Shown here piece by piece: positions 18,514 to 27,100 of a stretch of DNA of 64,000 bases. This DNA comes from Nostoc parmelioides FACHB-3921 (GTDB taxonomy: Bacteria > Cyanobacteriota > Cyanobacteriia > Cyanobacteriales > Nostocaceae): assembly GCF_014696625.1 (NCBI RefSeq), contig NZ_JACJQL010000006.1:62001-126000 (forward strand), written 5' to 3'. The notes beneath the pieces are model-generated. The model made no database searches and had not been told where the DNA came from. It was given only the letters and a program-made list of their open reading frames with translations. Positions within the stretch are counted from its first letter, which is position 1, and every line of letters begins with the position of its first letter. Made by a program: the position numbers and the translations under genes.

Positions 18514-19950
18514 TTACCCGAAGGATTCGTCTATTTTTGCTTGTTCGTTCTTATACACTTTTAGTATTCGCTCTATAGTTGTCGGCAATTCAGCAACAGT
18601 TATATGAGGGTGGATTTCCCGACCAAATTTTTCATGACTATCACCATTACCCACATAAACTTGATACCCCTCTCCAGTTTCATTATTAACACCGAGTAGG
18701 GTAATATCACTTTTGTCGTGGTGGGCGCATGATTTATCACAACCGCTAAAGTGGATAGTTACTGGGTGTTCTAGTGTGATGTGAGATTCTAGGTAATTTG
18801 CTAGCGCGAGTGCATGATTTTTGGTATCTGTAGCCGCCGACGCACAACCTTGAATACCAGAACAAGCGACTAATCCACTCTTGATATTTGCGGCTGAAAA
18901 GTCTAATCCTAACTCCAAAATGTGACTCTGAACATCAGTCAGCGATTGTTGGGGAATGTCTGTTAACAACAGGTTTTGCCAAGGTGTCAGCCTGAGAGTT
19001 CCATTCCCATATTTGGCAGATAAATCGGCTAAACCCCTGACTTGCCAAGTTTCCAAGCGACCAAGGGGTAAAACAATACCAATATAGTATAAGTTTTGCT
19101 GGTGTTGGGGATGAATGCCAATGTGATATTTAGTGTGTGATCTTCCCCCCAAACCCTCTCCTACAAGGCTTGTCTTCTCCCCCTTCCCTCTCACGGAAGG
19201 GGGTAGGGGGGTTAGGTTTTTTCCCCCAAGAGGAATAGTTAAACGTTTTTCAACTTCTTGAAGATAATTATTTAACCCTAAACTATTGACTACTTCCCGC
19301 AGACGGGGCTTGCGTTTATTATGAGCATCAGTATGAGCTAAGTAAATCTCTGTTAAAGCCACTAAAACTGGTAACCATTCCTCTGTTGACAACAAAATTC
19401 CGGTGTCGATAGGTGGTTTTCCTTTCGCACCGATACTTAGGCACAGACGGAAGTAGACTCTGTTCTCTACTAAAGTGGCGGCAAATGTGATATCGTTGAG
19501 GCGATCGCTTACCGAAACTAATCCCCCACCATCAAAACACACGCTAAATTTTGCTGATAGCCCTGACAAGACGGAATTTTCAGTAATGTAATTATCCCAA
19601 CTTGTAACGAAGGGACGGGTATCGATTAATTCTTGAGGATCAATACCAGCAGTGGGACTGGTCATAATATTACGAATTTGGTCTACACCTGTATTGCTAG
19701 AACCCAAACCAAGTTCTTGCAAATACCTGAGGACTGTATAATCTATATCGTTGCGAATTTCCCGGATTTGGATGTTAGCTCGATTCGTCACATCCACATA
19801 GCCGCCACCATATTGTTCAGCAATATCTGCGATCGCCTGACATTGTTTACTATTAATAATTCCACCTGGTATTCTGATGCGAGACAAGATCCCATCTTGG
19901 GCAGGTGTGGCATAAAACAAGCCAGGACAAGGTGTTGAACCAGACAACAA
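18514..19950 (-). CDS. cobG: Precorrin-3B synthase CobG-like siroheme/Fe-S protein
   Basis: A protein of the nitrite/sulfite reductase ferredoxin-like fold, related to CobG, which makes the gamma-lactone of precorrin-3B with O2. N-terminal CPGLFYATPAQDGILSRIRI begins the first half-domain; the Fe-S/siroheme ligands are CSGIQGCAS (about residue 360) and FSGCDKSCAHHDKSD. An ATG at 20010 lies inside the riboswitch P1 strand. I therefore prefer the TTG at 19950, 8 bases after AAGGAG; a GTG at 19959 is the alternative. A repeat-derived insert of about 30 residues interrupts the middle. First gene of cobG-cobH-cobI. Confidence 0.88.
   Translation of the reverse strand: MLSGSTPCPGLFYATPAQDGILSRIRIPGGIINSKQCQAIADIAEQYGGGYVDVTNRANIQIREIRNDIDYTVLRYLQELGLGSSNTGVDQIRNIMTSPTAGIDPQELIDTRPFVTSWDNYITENSVLSGLSAKFSVCFDGGGLVSVSDRLNDITFAATLVENRVYFRLCLSIGAKGKPPIDTGILLSTEEWLPVLVALTEIYLAHTDAHNKRKPRLREVVNSLGLNNYLQEVEKRLTIPLGGKNLTPLPPSVRGKGEKTSLVGEGLGGRSHTKYHIGIHPQHQQNLYYIGIVLPLGRLETWQVRGLADLSAKYGNGTLRLTPWQNLLLTDIPQQSLTDVQSHILELGLDFSAANIKSGLVACSGIQGCASAATDTKNHALALANYLESHITLEHPVTIHFSGCDKSCAHHDKSDITLLGVNNETGEGYQVYVGNGDSHEKFGREIHPHITVAELPTTIERILKVYKNEQAKIDESFG
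19141..19229. repeat. Palindromic repeat inserted in frame in cobG
   Basis: Dense C-rich and G-rich arms (CTTCCCCCCAAACCC, CCCTTCC / GGAAGGGGG, GGGGGGTTAGG) encode the low-complexity segment NLTPLPPSVRGKGEKT and SLVGEGLGG on the cobG strand. The same repeat family is common between genes in Nostoc; here it is read as protein between LTIPLGGK and TKYHIGIHP without a frameshift. Confidence 0.7.
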
Positions 19951-19977
19951 GACAATCACTCCTTCCCTGTGCGACGC

Positions 19978-19998
19978 AGAGATTAGACAGCTAACTCT
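19978..19998 (-). promoter_or_regulatory. Expression-platform hairpin of the cobalamin riboswitch
   Basis: On the transcript, AGAG-TTAG, loop CTGT, then CTAA-T-CTCT forms a hairpin between the aptamer and the AAGGAG ribosome-binding site (about 19960-19965). It has no U tract, so control of translation initiation is more likely than termination. Confidence 0.5.
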
Positions 19999-20000
19999 TG

Positions 20001-20134
20001 GAATTGGCATTCTGACTCGGAAAGTTACAAAAATTTTTCTTGCGACTTTTCATTACAGTTGCGGCACAGCCCCGGAATCGCACCGGAGTTTCCCAACACC
20101 AAGCTTTAGTAATTTACCATGAGTTGCCACTCAT
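20001..20134 (-). promoter_or_regulatory. Cobalamin (B12) riboswitch
   Basis: Reading the minus strand, the region contains the B12-box core: GGGAAACTCCGGTGCGATTC, then CGGGGCTGTGCCGCAACTGT, and downstream CCGAGTCAGAATGCC, matching the conserved GGGAA / GGTGnnAnTCC / GCnGnnnCCGCnACTGT and AGTCAGnAnnCC elements of Rfam cobalamin riboswitches. P1 is GAGTGGCA (20125-20132) with TGCCAATTC (20001-20009). It precedes cobG-cobH-cobI, corrin-ring genes, as expected for feedback by adenosyl- or other cobalamins. The arm between the core and the 3' box is short. Confidence 0.92.
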
Positions 20135-20244
20135 CATATTGACTGCTTCATATTTTTCATTAACTCGATTGTCTTTGTTAATTAGAGTTAATATCAAATA
20201 AACAGAAATTAATATAAGATTCATGCTCAATTTCTAAAATGTAC

Positions 20245-20299
20245 GTAGGGTGTGCAATGCTCTCCGTATCTTGGTTGTGGTGGGCATTGCACACCCTAC
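20245..20299. repeat. Interspersed 16-bp-armed palindrome
   Basis: Perfect arms GTAGGGTGTGCAATGC (20245-20260) and its complement (20284-20299) with a 23-nt loop. This is a common type of palindromic repeat between cyanobacterial genes. It lies upstream of the cob operon and has no T tract. Confidence 0.75.
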
Positions 20300-20368
20300 A
20301 CATACTGAATATTTCTCAGAAACCACATCTGATTCCTATAGTTGAATTAAATACTAATTAGAAAAAAG

Positions 20369-20527
20369 GGCGTTGCTGATTAGTGGGATGATTTTTGTCG
20401 GGCTACGCCCCGCTAACGCTAACACGCAAAGGCGCAAAGACGCATTCGCTGAAAGCGTTCCCGAAGGGTAGAATCAATATTCTGCTTTGCAAAAAAGTCT
20501 CAATTCATCCCGCATTTATGCAACGCC
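20369..20527. mobile_element. MITE-like element, 159 bp
   Basis: The ends are imperfect inverted repeats of about 27 bp: GGCGTTGCTGATTAGTGGGA at the left, and at the right the reverse complement GGCGTTGCATAAATGCGGGA. The interior holds CGCAAAGGCGCAAAGACGC and GCTGAAAGCGTTCCCGAAGG, low-coding, palindromic sequence. No transposase is present, so it would need one in trans. Confidence 0.6.
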
Positions 20528-20528
20528 G

Positions 20529-20566
20529 AAAAAAGATAACCGACTTATTTAATAAATCGGTTATCT
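20529..20566 (-). terminator. Rho-independent terminator after the stress gene
   Basis: On the minus strand a 9-bp perfect stem (GATAACCGA / TCGGTTATC) with an AT loop is followed by TTTTTT. It lies about 50 bp after the stop of the general-stress/ChaB gene. Confidence 0.8.
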
Positions 20567-20612
20567 CAGCTTTTAGCGCTTAAACTATTAACAAACGACA
20601 ACAATATTATTG

Positions 20613-21380
20613 TTAAACGCCGACCTTTGCCTTTGACCAAACGCCGTTTTCATCTTCATCAAATTTTTGATGCACAGCCTCCCAAGCTGCTTGTTCAGCA
20701 GTAAACTCGTCAGTCGTCTCATTTAGCACACCGTTATAACGTTCAATAAAGGTGCTTTGAGCTTCCGAAGAAAGATGAGAACGCACTTCAGGAGATAAAT
20801 CTTCCGGACTCTTGCAAGGCCCAGGACAAGGACGAGTTAAAGTTTTATCAATTGTGCTGATTTCTTCTCCACCAGCACTTTCTAAGAGTAGTTGAAATTC
20901 ACCAGCGCGATCGCTTGGCACTTCTGTTAATAACAAAAATTCGCCAGCTTGTAGGCGGGTTTGGTAGATTGCAGCTTTATCCTCTGGCATTCCCAATGTG
21001 GTCAGAACTGAGACTAAACCAGCGCCAGCACTACCGGCGATCGCCCCACTAGCTGCCCCCAATAGTAAAGCACTGATGGGGCCTGCTGCCACAATCGGCC
21101 CGACAAAGGGAATAAACAGTACGCCTACACCTGTTAACAAGCTGAGGAAGGAACCAAACAAGGAACCAAAAATTGCCCCTGTCCGCAAACCACCCAAAAT
21201 TACGTCTCTTTTAGTAATAAAACCTGCAATCCGAGTTTCGGATTGAAAATTTCTACCCATGACTGAGATATGGTCTCTGGGTACACCTCTATCTAACAAA
21301 CGGCGAATTACATCATCAACTTGTTTCTGCTCTTTAAATACGGCAGAAATAGTACGTTCTGCTTGATAAACTTCTGGCAC
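20613..21380 (-). CDS. General stress protein 17M-like protein with C-terminal ChaB domain
   Basis: A 255-aa protein. Residues 1-60 match the 17M/YflT-like domain ([28 protein letters not shown]). Residues about 80-150 are Gly/Ala-rich membrane-like segments ([39 protein letters not shown]) with glycine-zipper spacing, followed by a second small alpha/beta unit ([16 protein letters not shown]). The C-terminus ([20 protein letters not shown] ... [13 protein letters not shown]) is a ChaB-type domain. The fold suggests a stress-related membrane-associated protein; no reaction is known. It follows dps on the same strand with a hairpin between them. Confidence 0.75.
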   Translation of the reverse strand: MPEVYQAERTISAVFKEQKQVDDVIRRLLDRGVPRDHISVMGRNFQSETRIAGFITKRDVILGGLRTGAIFGSLFGSFLSLLTGVGVLFIPFVGPIVAAGPISALLLGAASGAIAGSAGAGLVSVLTTLGMPEDKAAIYQTRLQAGEFLLLTEVPSDRAGEFQLLLESAGGEEISTIDKTLTRPCPGPCKSPEDLSPEVRSHLSSEAQSTFIERYNGVLNETTDEFTAEQAAWEAVHQKFDEDENGVWSKAKVGV

Positions 21381-21420
21381 TTGTATACTCCCTAATTTTA
21401 TTTTTATTTATCTCTAGTTC

Positions 21421-21466
21421 TGTGCCTTTGTGATGGAAAAATTTTTTCTTCTACTACAAAGGCACA
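21421..21466 (-). terminator. Hairpin between dps and the stress gene
   Basis: Perfect 11-bp arms TGTGCCTTTGT / ACAAAGGCACA separated by an A/T-rich loop of 24 bases. It lies 13 bp after the dps stop and could terminate or attenuate readthrough into the next gene. Confidence 0.55.
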
Positions 21467-21478
21467 GTCACAAAGACA

Positions 21479-22018
21479 TTACACACCAACAGGTGTTTTA
21501 GTTTCTGTTGCTGGTTGTGTTCCATTTGGCTCAATTGGTTGCCCTTCGATAAATGAACGCAACATCCAAGCGATTTCTTCGTGTTCTTCCATGAGTCCGG
21601 TGAGGAAGTCGGCAGTTCCTTGATCTTGAAACTCATCGCCACTGCGGTTTACATGGTCTCTGAGGTTACGAATCAATTGCTCATGATCCTGCACGAGATT
21701 AGCGACCATTCCCGTAGCGCTAGGAACATCTCCAGCGTGTTCTTTGAGTGTGGCAAGTTGCAAAAATCCTTCCATTGAACCTACAGGATAACCACCTAAA
21801 GTCCGGACTCGTTCAGCGATCGCATCAATACTTTCTGTCAGTTTTTCGTAGTGTTCTTCCCATAGTTCATGCAGACTGCGAAACTGTGGCCCGACCACAT
21901 CCCAATGGTATTTTTTTGTTTTCACCAAAAGTAAATAAGAATCTGCTAAATCTTGATTCAACAGATTAATTACTCCTTGACGTTGCTCGTCTGTTAAACC
22001 AATGTTTATTCTAGGCAT
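21479..22018 (-). CDS. Dps-family ferritin-like DNA-binding/stress protein
   Basis: A 179-aa four-helix ferritin-like protein. The dinuclear ferroxidase residues of Dps are visible in YHWDVVGPQFRSLHELWEEH and the following DAIAERVRTLGG; a further EEHEEIAWMLRSF helix closes the bundle. Dps proteins form 12-mers that oxidise and store iron with peroxide and protect DNA. Nostocales have several Dps copies. An upstream exported protein gene of low-temperature type and a downstream general-stress gene support a stress role. Confidence 0.9.
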   Translation of the reverse strand: MPRINIGLTDEQRQGVINLLNQDLADSYLLLVKTKKYHWDVVGPQFRSLHELWEEHYEKLTESIDAIAERVRTLGGYPVGSMEGFLQLATLKEHAGDVPSATGMVANLVQDHEQLIRNLRDHVNRSGDEFQDQGTADFLTGLMEEHEEIAWMLRSFIEGQPIEPNGTQPATETKTPVGV

Positions 22019-22222
22019 TGCTTTTCATTCTCCGGTGAACTTATAGTTTAAGTTCTCAAAATATCGGTTACATTTACATCGGTCACTAGAAAGATTGTCC
22101 TTTATAAATAATTCCAACTAAAGGATTACTTGAAGATTTGATTCTGTAAAAATCTAAAGATTATGACAGTCGATATTTTCCTCAGAGGTTATTTATAAAG
22201 CGAAAATAAAATTATTGTAGGA

Positions 22223-22267
22223 GAGCCAGTGCGTTGTAGAGGTTTCCTCCGTTGTAGCAACTGGCTC
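22223..22267. repeat. Interspersed palindrome, possible terminator of the exported-protein gene
   Basis: Arms GAGCCAGT (22223-22230) and ACTGGCTC (22260-22267) with internal GTTGTAG copies and TTTCCTCC form a hairpin 24 bp after the stop at 22291. The sequence type (GCGTTGTAG...GTTGTAGCAACTGGC) is a familiar Nostoc repeat. Confidence 0.55.
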
Positions 22268-22290
22268 CCTTAAAATAAGATTATTGATGC

Positions 22291-22656
22291 TTACTTGTTG
22301 CCGGTGACTTTTTCCAAGAAGTTCTGGATCTCACCTTCTACTGAGGTTGAGTCTTGGGAATTTGCAGGACGCTTCTGCTTATCGATATCTGCGGCTCCTT
22401 GAACTTCGTTTAGTCCTTCATTAGATTTCTTTTGAACTTCTTTTAGCCCAGGAGGAGCAGATCTAGCAACTTCGTCAGTCGCTTTCTGGGTTTCTAAAAG
22501 TTGGTCTGTAGCTTCTGTAGGTTCACTTTGGTAGCTAGTAATGGCAAAAGCAGGAACTGTGCTAGATAGAAATAACAATGCACAAGTAAAAGCAACAACT
22601 AAAAAGCGGACTGGGCGTAACATAGATAAAACAACACTAAAAATCTTCATTTGCAA
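22291..22656 (-). CDS. Small exported protein, low-temperature-induced type
   Basis: A 121-aa protein with a signal peptide (RFLVVAFTCALLFLSSTVPA, cleavage near AFA-ITS) and a hydrophilic mature part rich in Glu, Gln and Lys. From memory it resembles the small exported proteins annotated as low-temperature-induced that neighbour dps genes in Anabaena; I cannot confirm this by search. No enzymatic motif. Same strand as dps with a 272-bp gap containing a palindrome. Confidence 0.6.
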   Translation of the reverse strand: MQMKIFSVVLSMLRPVRFLVVAFTCALLFLSSTVPAFAITSYQSEPTEATDQLLETQKATDEVARSAPPGLKEVQKKSNEGLNEVQGAADIDKQKRPANSQDSTSVEGEIQNFLEKVTGNK

Positions 22657-23472
22657 CCCTCATTGTTAGCATCAACTACTCTTAACTCTTACTTTGAGAA
22701 AGAAGCACAGATTTTTATTTAAGCAAATTAAATAAATGGACTGCTTCCTTAGAAGAAGTTGTTAAGTTACAAGTTTGGCCAATAATTATTTTTGATATAC
22801 TTGCATTTGATTGAACAATTCAAGTATTCACTTGGTTTTAGTTATTCTGACCAGGGACTTGTATGATAATTTTATATCTTAAAAAAATAAACTAATACAT
22901 CGACCTGTGGAGTGAATTTGGCTTTATTATTATTTATGATAAAATACTTCTTTAGATAGATCGCGTATATATTAATTATCCATTTACTTATTTTATCAAG
23001 ATTTTTTACTTTTAGAATATATGAACTAAATTATCTATTCCTCAAAATATTTATAGGTTGCGTCTAATAAAATCAGTCAAAAATACTATTGTTTCAATCT
23101 TGATATTTATCAATAAAATTGCAATTGTTCATAATCAAAACAAAGATTTAAAACTAAGTATTAACACGGCAAAAATACCCGAAATTTGGTAATGAGTAAA
23201 AACTCTATAGTATACGGATATAAGATTTTCAGTTTGTTTTTATAATTATGTGATTTTGTGATGATTTTCTGCGTAAGAATCCCTGGTATAGTTCATAAAA
23301 ATGGTTTTTATGTAGTATCAAATTTCAGAAGAAGAGGCGATCTCCTGAGATATCGTTCCGCAAATGCGCTGATGATTTCCTTTCCCAGTTTGATAAATTC
23401 AGCAGAATCACGGTTACGTAATTTTGTGCTTTTGATCAAAACTGCGATTATCCAGTTTATGAGGGTGAGTTG
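22657..23472. other. Long AT-rich intergenic region
   Basis: About 800 bp, strongly AT-rich, divergent between the exported-protein gene and a small rightward gene. Weak frames on both strands near 23260-23530 overlap each other and show no coding character. It may hold promoters; I see no RNA fold or repeat I can name. Confidence 0.4.
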
Positions 23473-23718
23473 ATGATTAGCCCTGTAACAAACGTCATTC
23501 GCGTCAATCAGGCGATGGCAAAAGAAGTTGCTCATGAGTGGGAGCGAGCCTCATGTAGTGAAATCAGTGCCTACTGTTTGCATATCTTGCAAGAGATCGG
23601 TTGTAGTTATACTGAACTCCCAGAAAACCTACAAACACGCGAACAGCAACTTAACTTAATCGCAGGCTTTGCATCTTATGCCTTTGGGGAGGTAGAAAAT
23701 GTCCAAACTGCTAATTGA
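23473..23718 (+). CDS. Small hypothetical protein
   Basis: An 81-aa protein starting at ATG 23473 behind GAGGGTGAG. It is helical and acidic with conserved-looking Cys (ASCSEISAYCLHILQEIGCS) and ends in EVENVQTAN. I recognise no family. Its end overlaps the next gene by 20 bp, so the two are likely one transcription unit. Confidence 0.5.
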   Translation: MISPVTNVIRVNQAMAKEVAHEWERASCSEISAYCLHILQEIGCSYTELPENLQTREQQLNLIAGFASYAFGEVENVQTAN

Positions 23719-23989
23719 AGATAATTTTGACGATAATTTTTATGCCTCAGAATGGGCAGAAACAGTAACTGTACCAGCAACGGATGACGATTTGTTAATT
23801 TTGACTCAAAAGTTATCTAATCAGTTCGTCCCGACCAAGGTATTTTTTCAAGCTGTAGCGATCGCTGCCTATGATGGTGCATCTGCTTTCCGCTATGCTG
23901 ATAATTATTTGACTAGCGCTAAACGTAAAAATAGGCGTAAAAATCCCTTGTTATTCAGGAAACCGTTGACAAATTTTGATTATAACTAA
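23699..23989 (+). CDS. Small hypothetical protein
   Basis: A 96-aa protein with an acidic start (MSKLLIEDNFDDNFYASEWA), a helical middle (FFQAVAIAAYDGASAFRYAD) and a basic tail (SAKRKNRRKNPLLFRK). It overlaps the preceding gene by 20 bp. No family recognised. The basic tail might contact nucleic acid or membrane, which is only a guess. Confidence 0.55.
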   Translation: MSKLLIEDNFDDNFYASEWAETVTVPATDDDLLILTQKLSNQFVPTKVFFQAVAIAAYDGASAFRYADNYLTSAKRKNRRKNPLLFRKPLTNFDYN

Positions 23990-24163
23990 AGCTTTACAGG
24001 TGTAGGTTTTTCACATCAGAGCTAGTCACATTCTACGATAGATTCTCTATTTATCTCTTCTCTGACTTGTTCAACATTATTGTAAAAGACCTACATTCAA
24101 AAATAAAGATTCCTGAGCTTGTCTTCTAATCTACGCAAGTCAGTATGGTCACGGGAACAATAA

Positions 24164-27100
24164 TCAAAATCGAGTTTCATACTCAAATAATAATTGACTT
24201 TCGTTTCCTAAATTAGTTGAGCCACGCACCAGAATTTCATCATTCAAACGATAGAGCAGGTTATAGCGCAAAGGTTCAGTAGTAGAAAAAGCTCGTGATA
24301 GAGAGACGGATAGATTGCGATTAAGGTTAAACACACCCTCTGCTGATAAATCGAGAACTGAAGCTCTTCTAGATTCCTGATTAGTGGTAGGGGTAGGAAA
24401 AATGCGAAATTCACTAAAACCAACAGCCTGTCCAATCGCCGTAATTGTGCCTTGCAAACCACCTAAAATAGTAGAACTAGCAAAATTAGTCAGCCCTTGT
24501 GTCGCATCGCCTTGAGCAAAGTCACTCAAAATCGAGCCACCCAGCAGACTAACAATTTCGCCTCGACTACGACGTGGTTCGCTTGTCAATTCCAGATTAT
24601 TTGTTAATTCACTGGCTGGCCCTGTTGCTCTTGCTTGCACGCGAACGGTGCGTAGAGTCCCGAAATTATTTGCAGAAACATCACTGATTTCCGCAGAAAA
24701 AGGTGATTCTAAGATGCGATCGCTCCTAGTCGATGCTTCTGGTACAATTGCCACCAGTCGCACATCTAAAGTAGGGTCTAGTCCTTGATTTGGGCTAAAC
24801 CGCGCGGTTTGTTCATAGCCCCGCGCCAAGGTAAACTCGGTTGTAAACAGGCTGACTCGTCCCCCCGTTAAACGGATGACTCCTTCAGGGAGAGGACTTG
24901 CTAACGTACCATTGATGGTTAAATCGCCTTCGGCATCAAAACTAAGTATCGGCTGACTAAAAACCTCTCCCCCTGGTAAAAAACCTAGTAGAGACTGACT
25001 GGTGACACGCACATCATCACCCAGATTCAACCGCAAATCTGCAAACTCTACGGGCAAATTCGGTCGAGTTGGTGGTTGCTGTGTGACTGTTGCTTCGGGA
25101 ATATTGCTATTTAATTCTATAGTTGTGGCGCGAGCGTTAGTTTCTGGTGTCGCTGTTTGTTTTGAGTTAGCTGTAGTGTTACCAATAGTCACTTGACCAT
25201 TGCTGAGTGTAATCTCACCACCAATTCGAGGTCTGAGTGCTGTTCCCCGAATCACAGCATTACCACTGACATCTCCTGTATATAAGCCTGCAACCTGGAA
25301 ATTGAGTTGATTTTGGATTGCTACTGTTAGGGGATTAGTTACAGTTTCCCCAGTTGCAAAAATTGGCAAGCTTCCCGATGCAGATACTAAACCTTGATTA
25401 TATGTGGCTTGAATCCCCTGGACATTCAACGTATCGCCATTAAACTGTAATGTGCCTGTAACGTTGGTGAGGGGATTGGCTAAAGCTTGAGTACCAATTG
25501 TTGCATTGGTAATTGTGGCATTACCATTAATTATTGGTTGCTCAAAAGTCCCTTGAACGTTGAGATTTACCTGTCCTTGACCATCTACCCAAGTGACTTG
25601 ATTATTAGTCAAGACATTTAACAGCGCCAAGCCTTCATTGTTCACACTGGCGTTAACACTAATTTGATTATTATCTGGCTGCTCGGCAACGAAAGGTAAC
25701 TCGGCTGGTATGCTACCTGTAATTGCAACGGGTTGTGTACCTGTTAACAGTAAAGTACTGTCAAAATCTACACGAGCATTGTTATAGTCAAAATTTAGTT
25801 GCCCTGTTTGTACAGGTTGCTGGTTAAAAGTTGTATTGGCTAGGGTTACTTCCCCAGTCACTCTGGGTTGTTGTAAACTGCCTGCTAAATTAGCGATCGC
25901 ATTTACTTGTCCAGTAATATCTATAGGATATCGAGCGATGAATGGATCTAAGAGTGATAGAGGTAGGCTGTCTACTGTCAACTGTCCCGATAAATCCTCA
26001 GTGCCTAACTGTCCTGCAAAAGCCACCAATCCCTGATTTATGCCTATACGTAATGGTGAGAGGGTAACAACACCATCAGCAAAATTACCATTAGCGACGA
26101 CTTCATTAATTGAGTAATCACCCCATCGCCAATCAGCGCCTTGAAAATCAAAGCCGACATTTAACCCAGTCCGCAACGAACCACTGGCGGTAATTGCCCC
26201 ACTTAAAGCACCAGTTAATTCTGATAGGCTGGGTAAAGCTGGTGTTTGTTGTGTATCTGCTTGTTGTTGTTGTCTGATGGATGCTTGAATTTTGGCGAAA
26301 TACTCTAACTGGGTTTGCAAATCTGCATTAGGTAAACGCACAGGTGTAGTGTTGAGTGCTTCTGCACCCGCCAGCGTTGGTAATTCTAAACCCCCACCAA
26401 AATCTCCCAAATCAAATATACTAAATGCTTGTAATAGATTTTCAACTCTGGTTTGATTTAAATTCGCTTGTAGTTGAAAGCTGGGGTCATTACCAGTTTG
26501 CAAACTGCCACTGACAGCAATGTTACTATCACCTAACCGTAATAACCCGTTCGCTAAACTAGCAGTACCATCAGCGTAGTTAATATTACCGCGAAATTCA
26601 TCGGCTGAGGCTCTGGCAATCCGGGGATTAGCAATTGCCACATCCCCAGCTACGGCATAATTATTTAAATTAACAACTAAATTCCCCGATAACTCCCCAC
26701 CTAAAGGTCTGAATTGATTATTAGGTAAAAAACCACTCACCAGAGCGATGGGGAACTGTTGGGCGTTGATAATTAAGTTATCTCCCTCGGTTCTACCTGT
26801 CGTGACAGCGCCAGCACGTTGGACTAAAAACGAACTGGGGCGATAATTAGCATCTAGGTTTAGGGCTATCTTGTCTTGTGTACCAGCTAGACGCAAACTT
26901 GCCCCTTGTCCTCCTTGAAAATTCACGTTACCAGTTAAAACCGGGTCAAATGCCAAACTACCGACATTGAAATTTCGTAGCCGGATATTACCGTTAGCCT
27001 CAGGAGTATTGAGAGTGCCGGTAACTTGTCCATTAAAATCGAGTAACCCTGCGATTGCTATATCTCCAGGGGTTTGAAAACCAGTTTTGCTGAGGTCAAA

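Noticed and set aside
20395..20583. Rightward 62-residue frame
   Set aside because: It lies inside the MITE-like element and the terminator hairpin.
23258..23535. Two overlapping frames on opposite strands before the small-gene pair
   Set aside because: No ribosome-binding site, no coding bias and they conflict with each other and the 81-aa gene.
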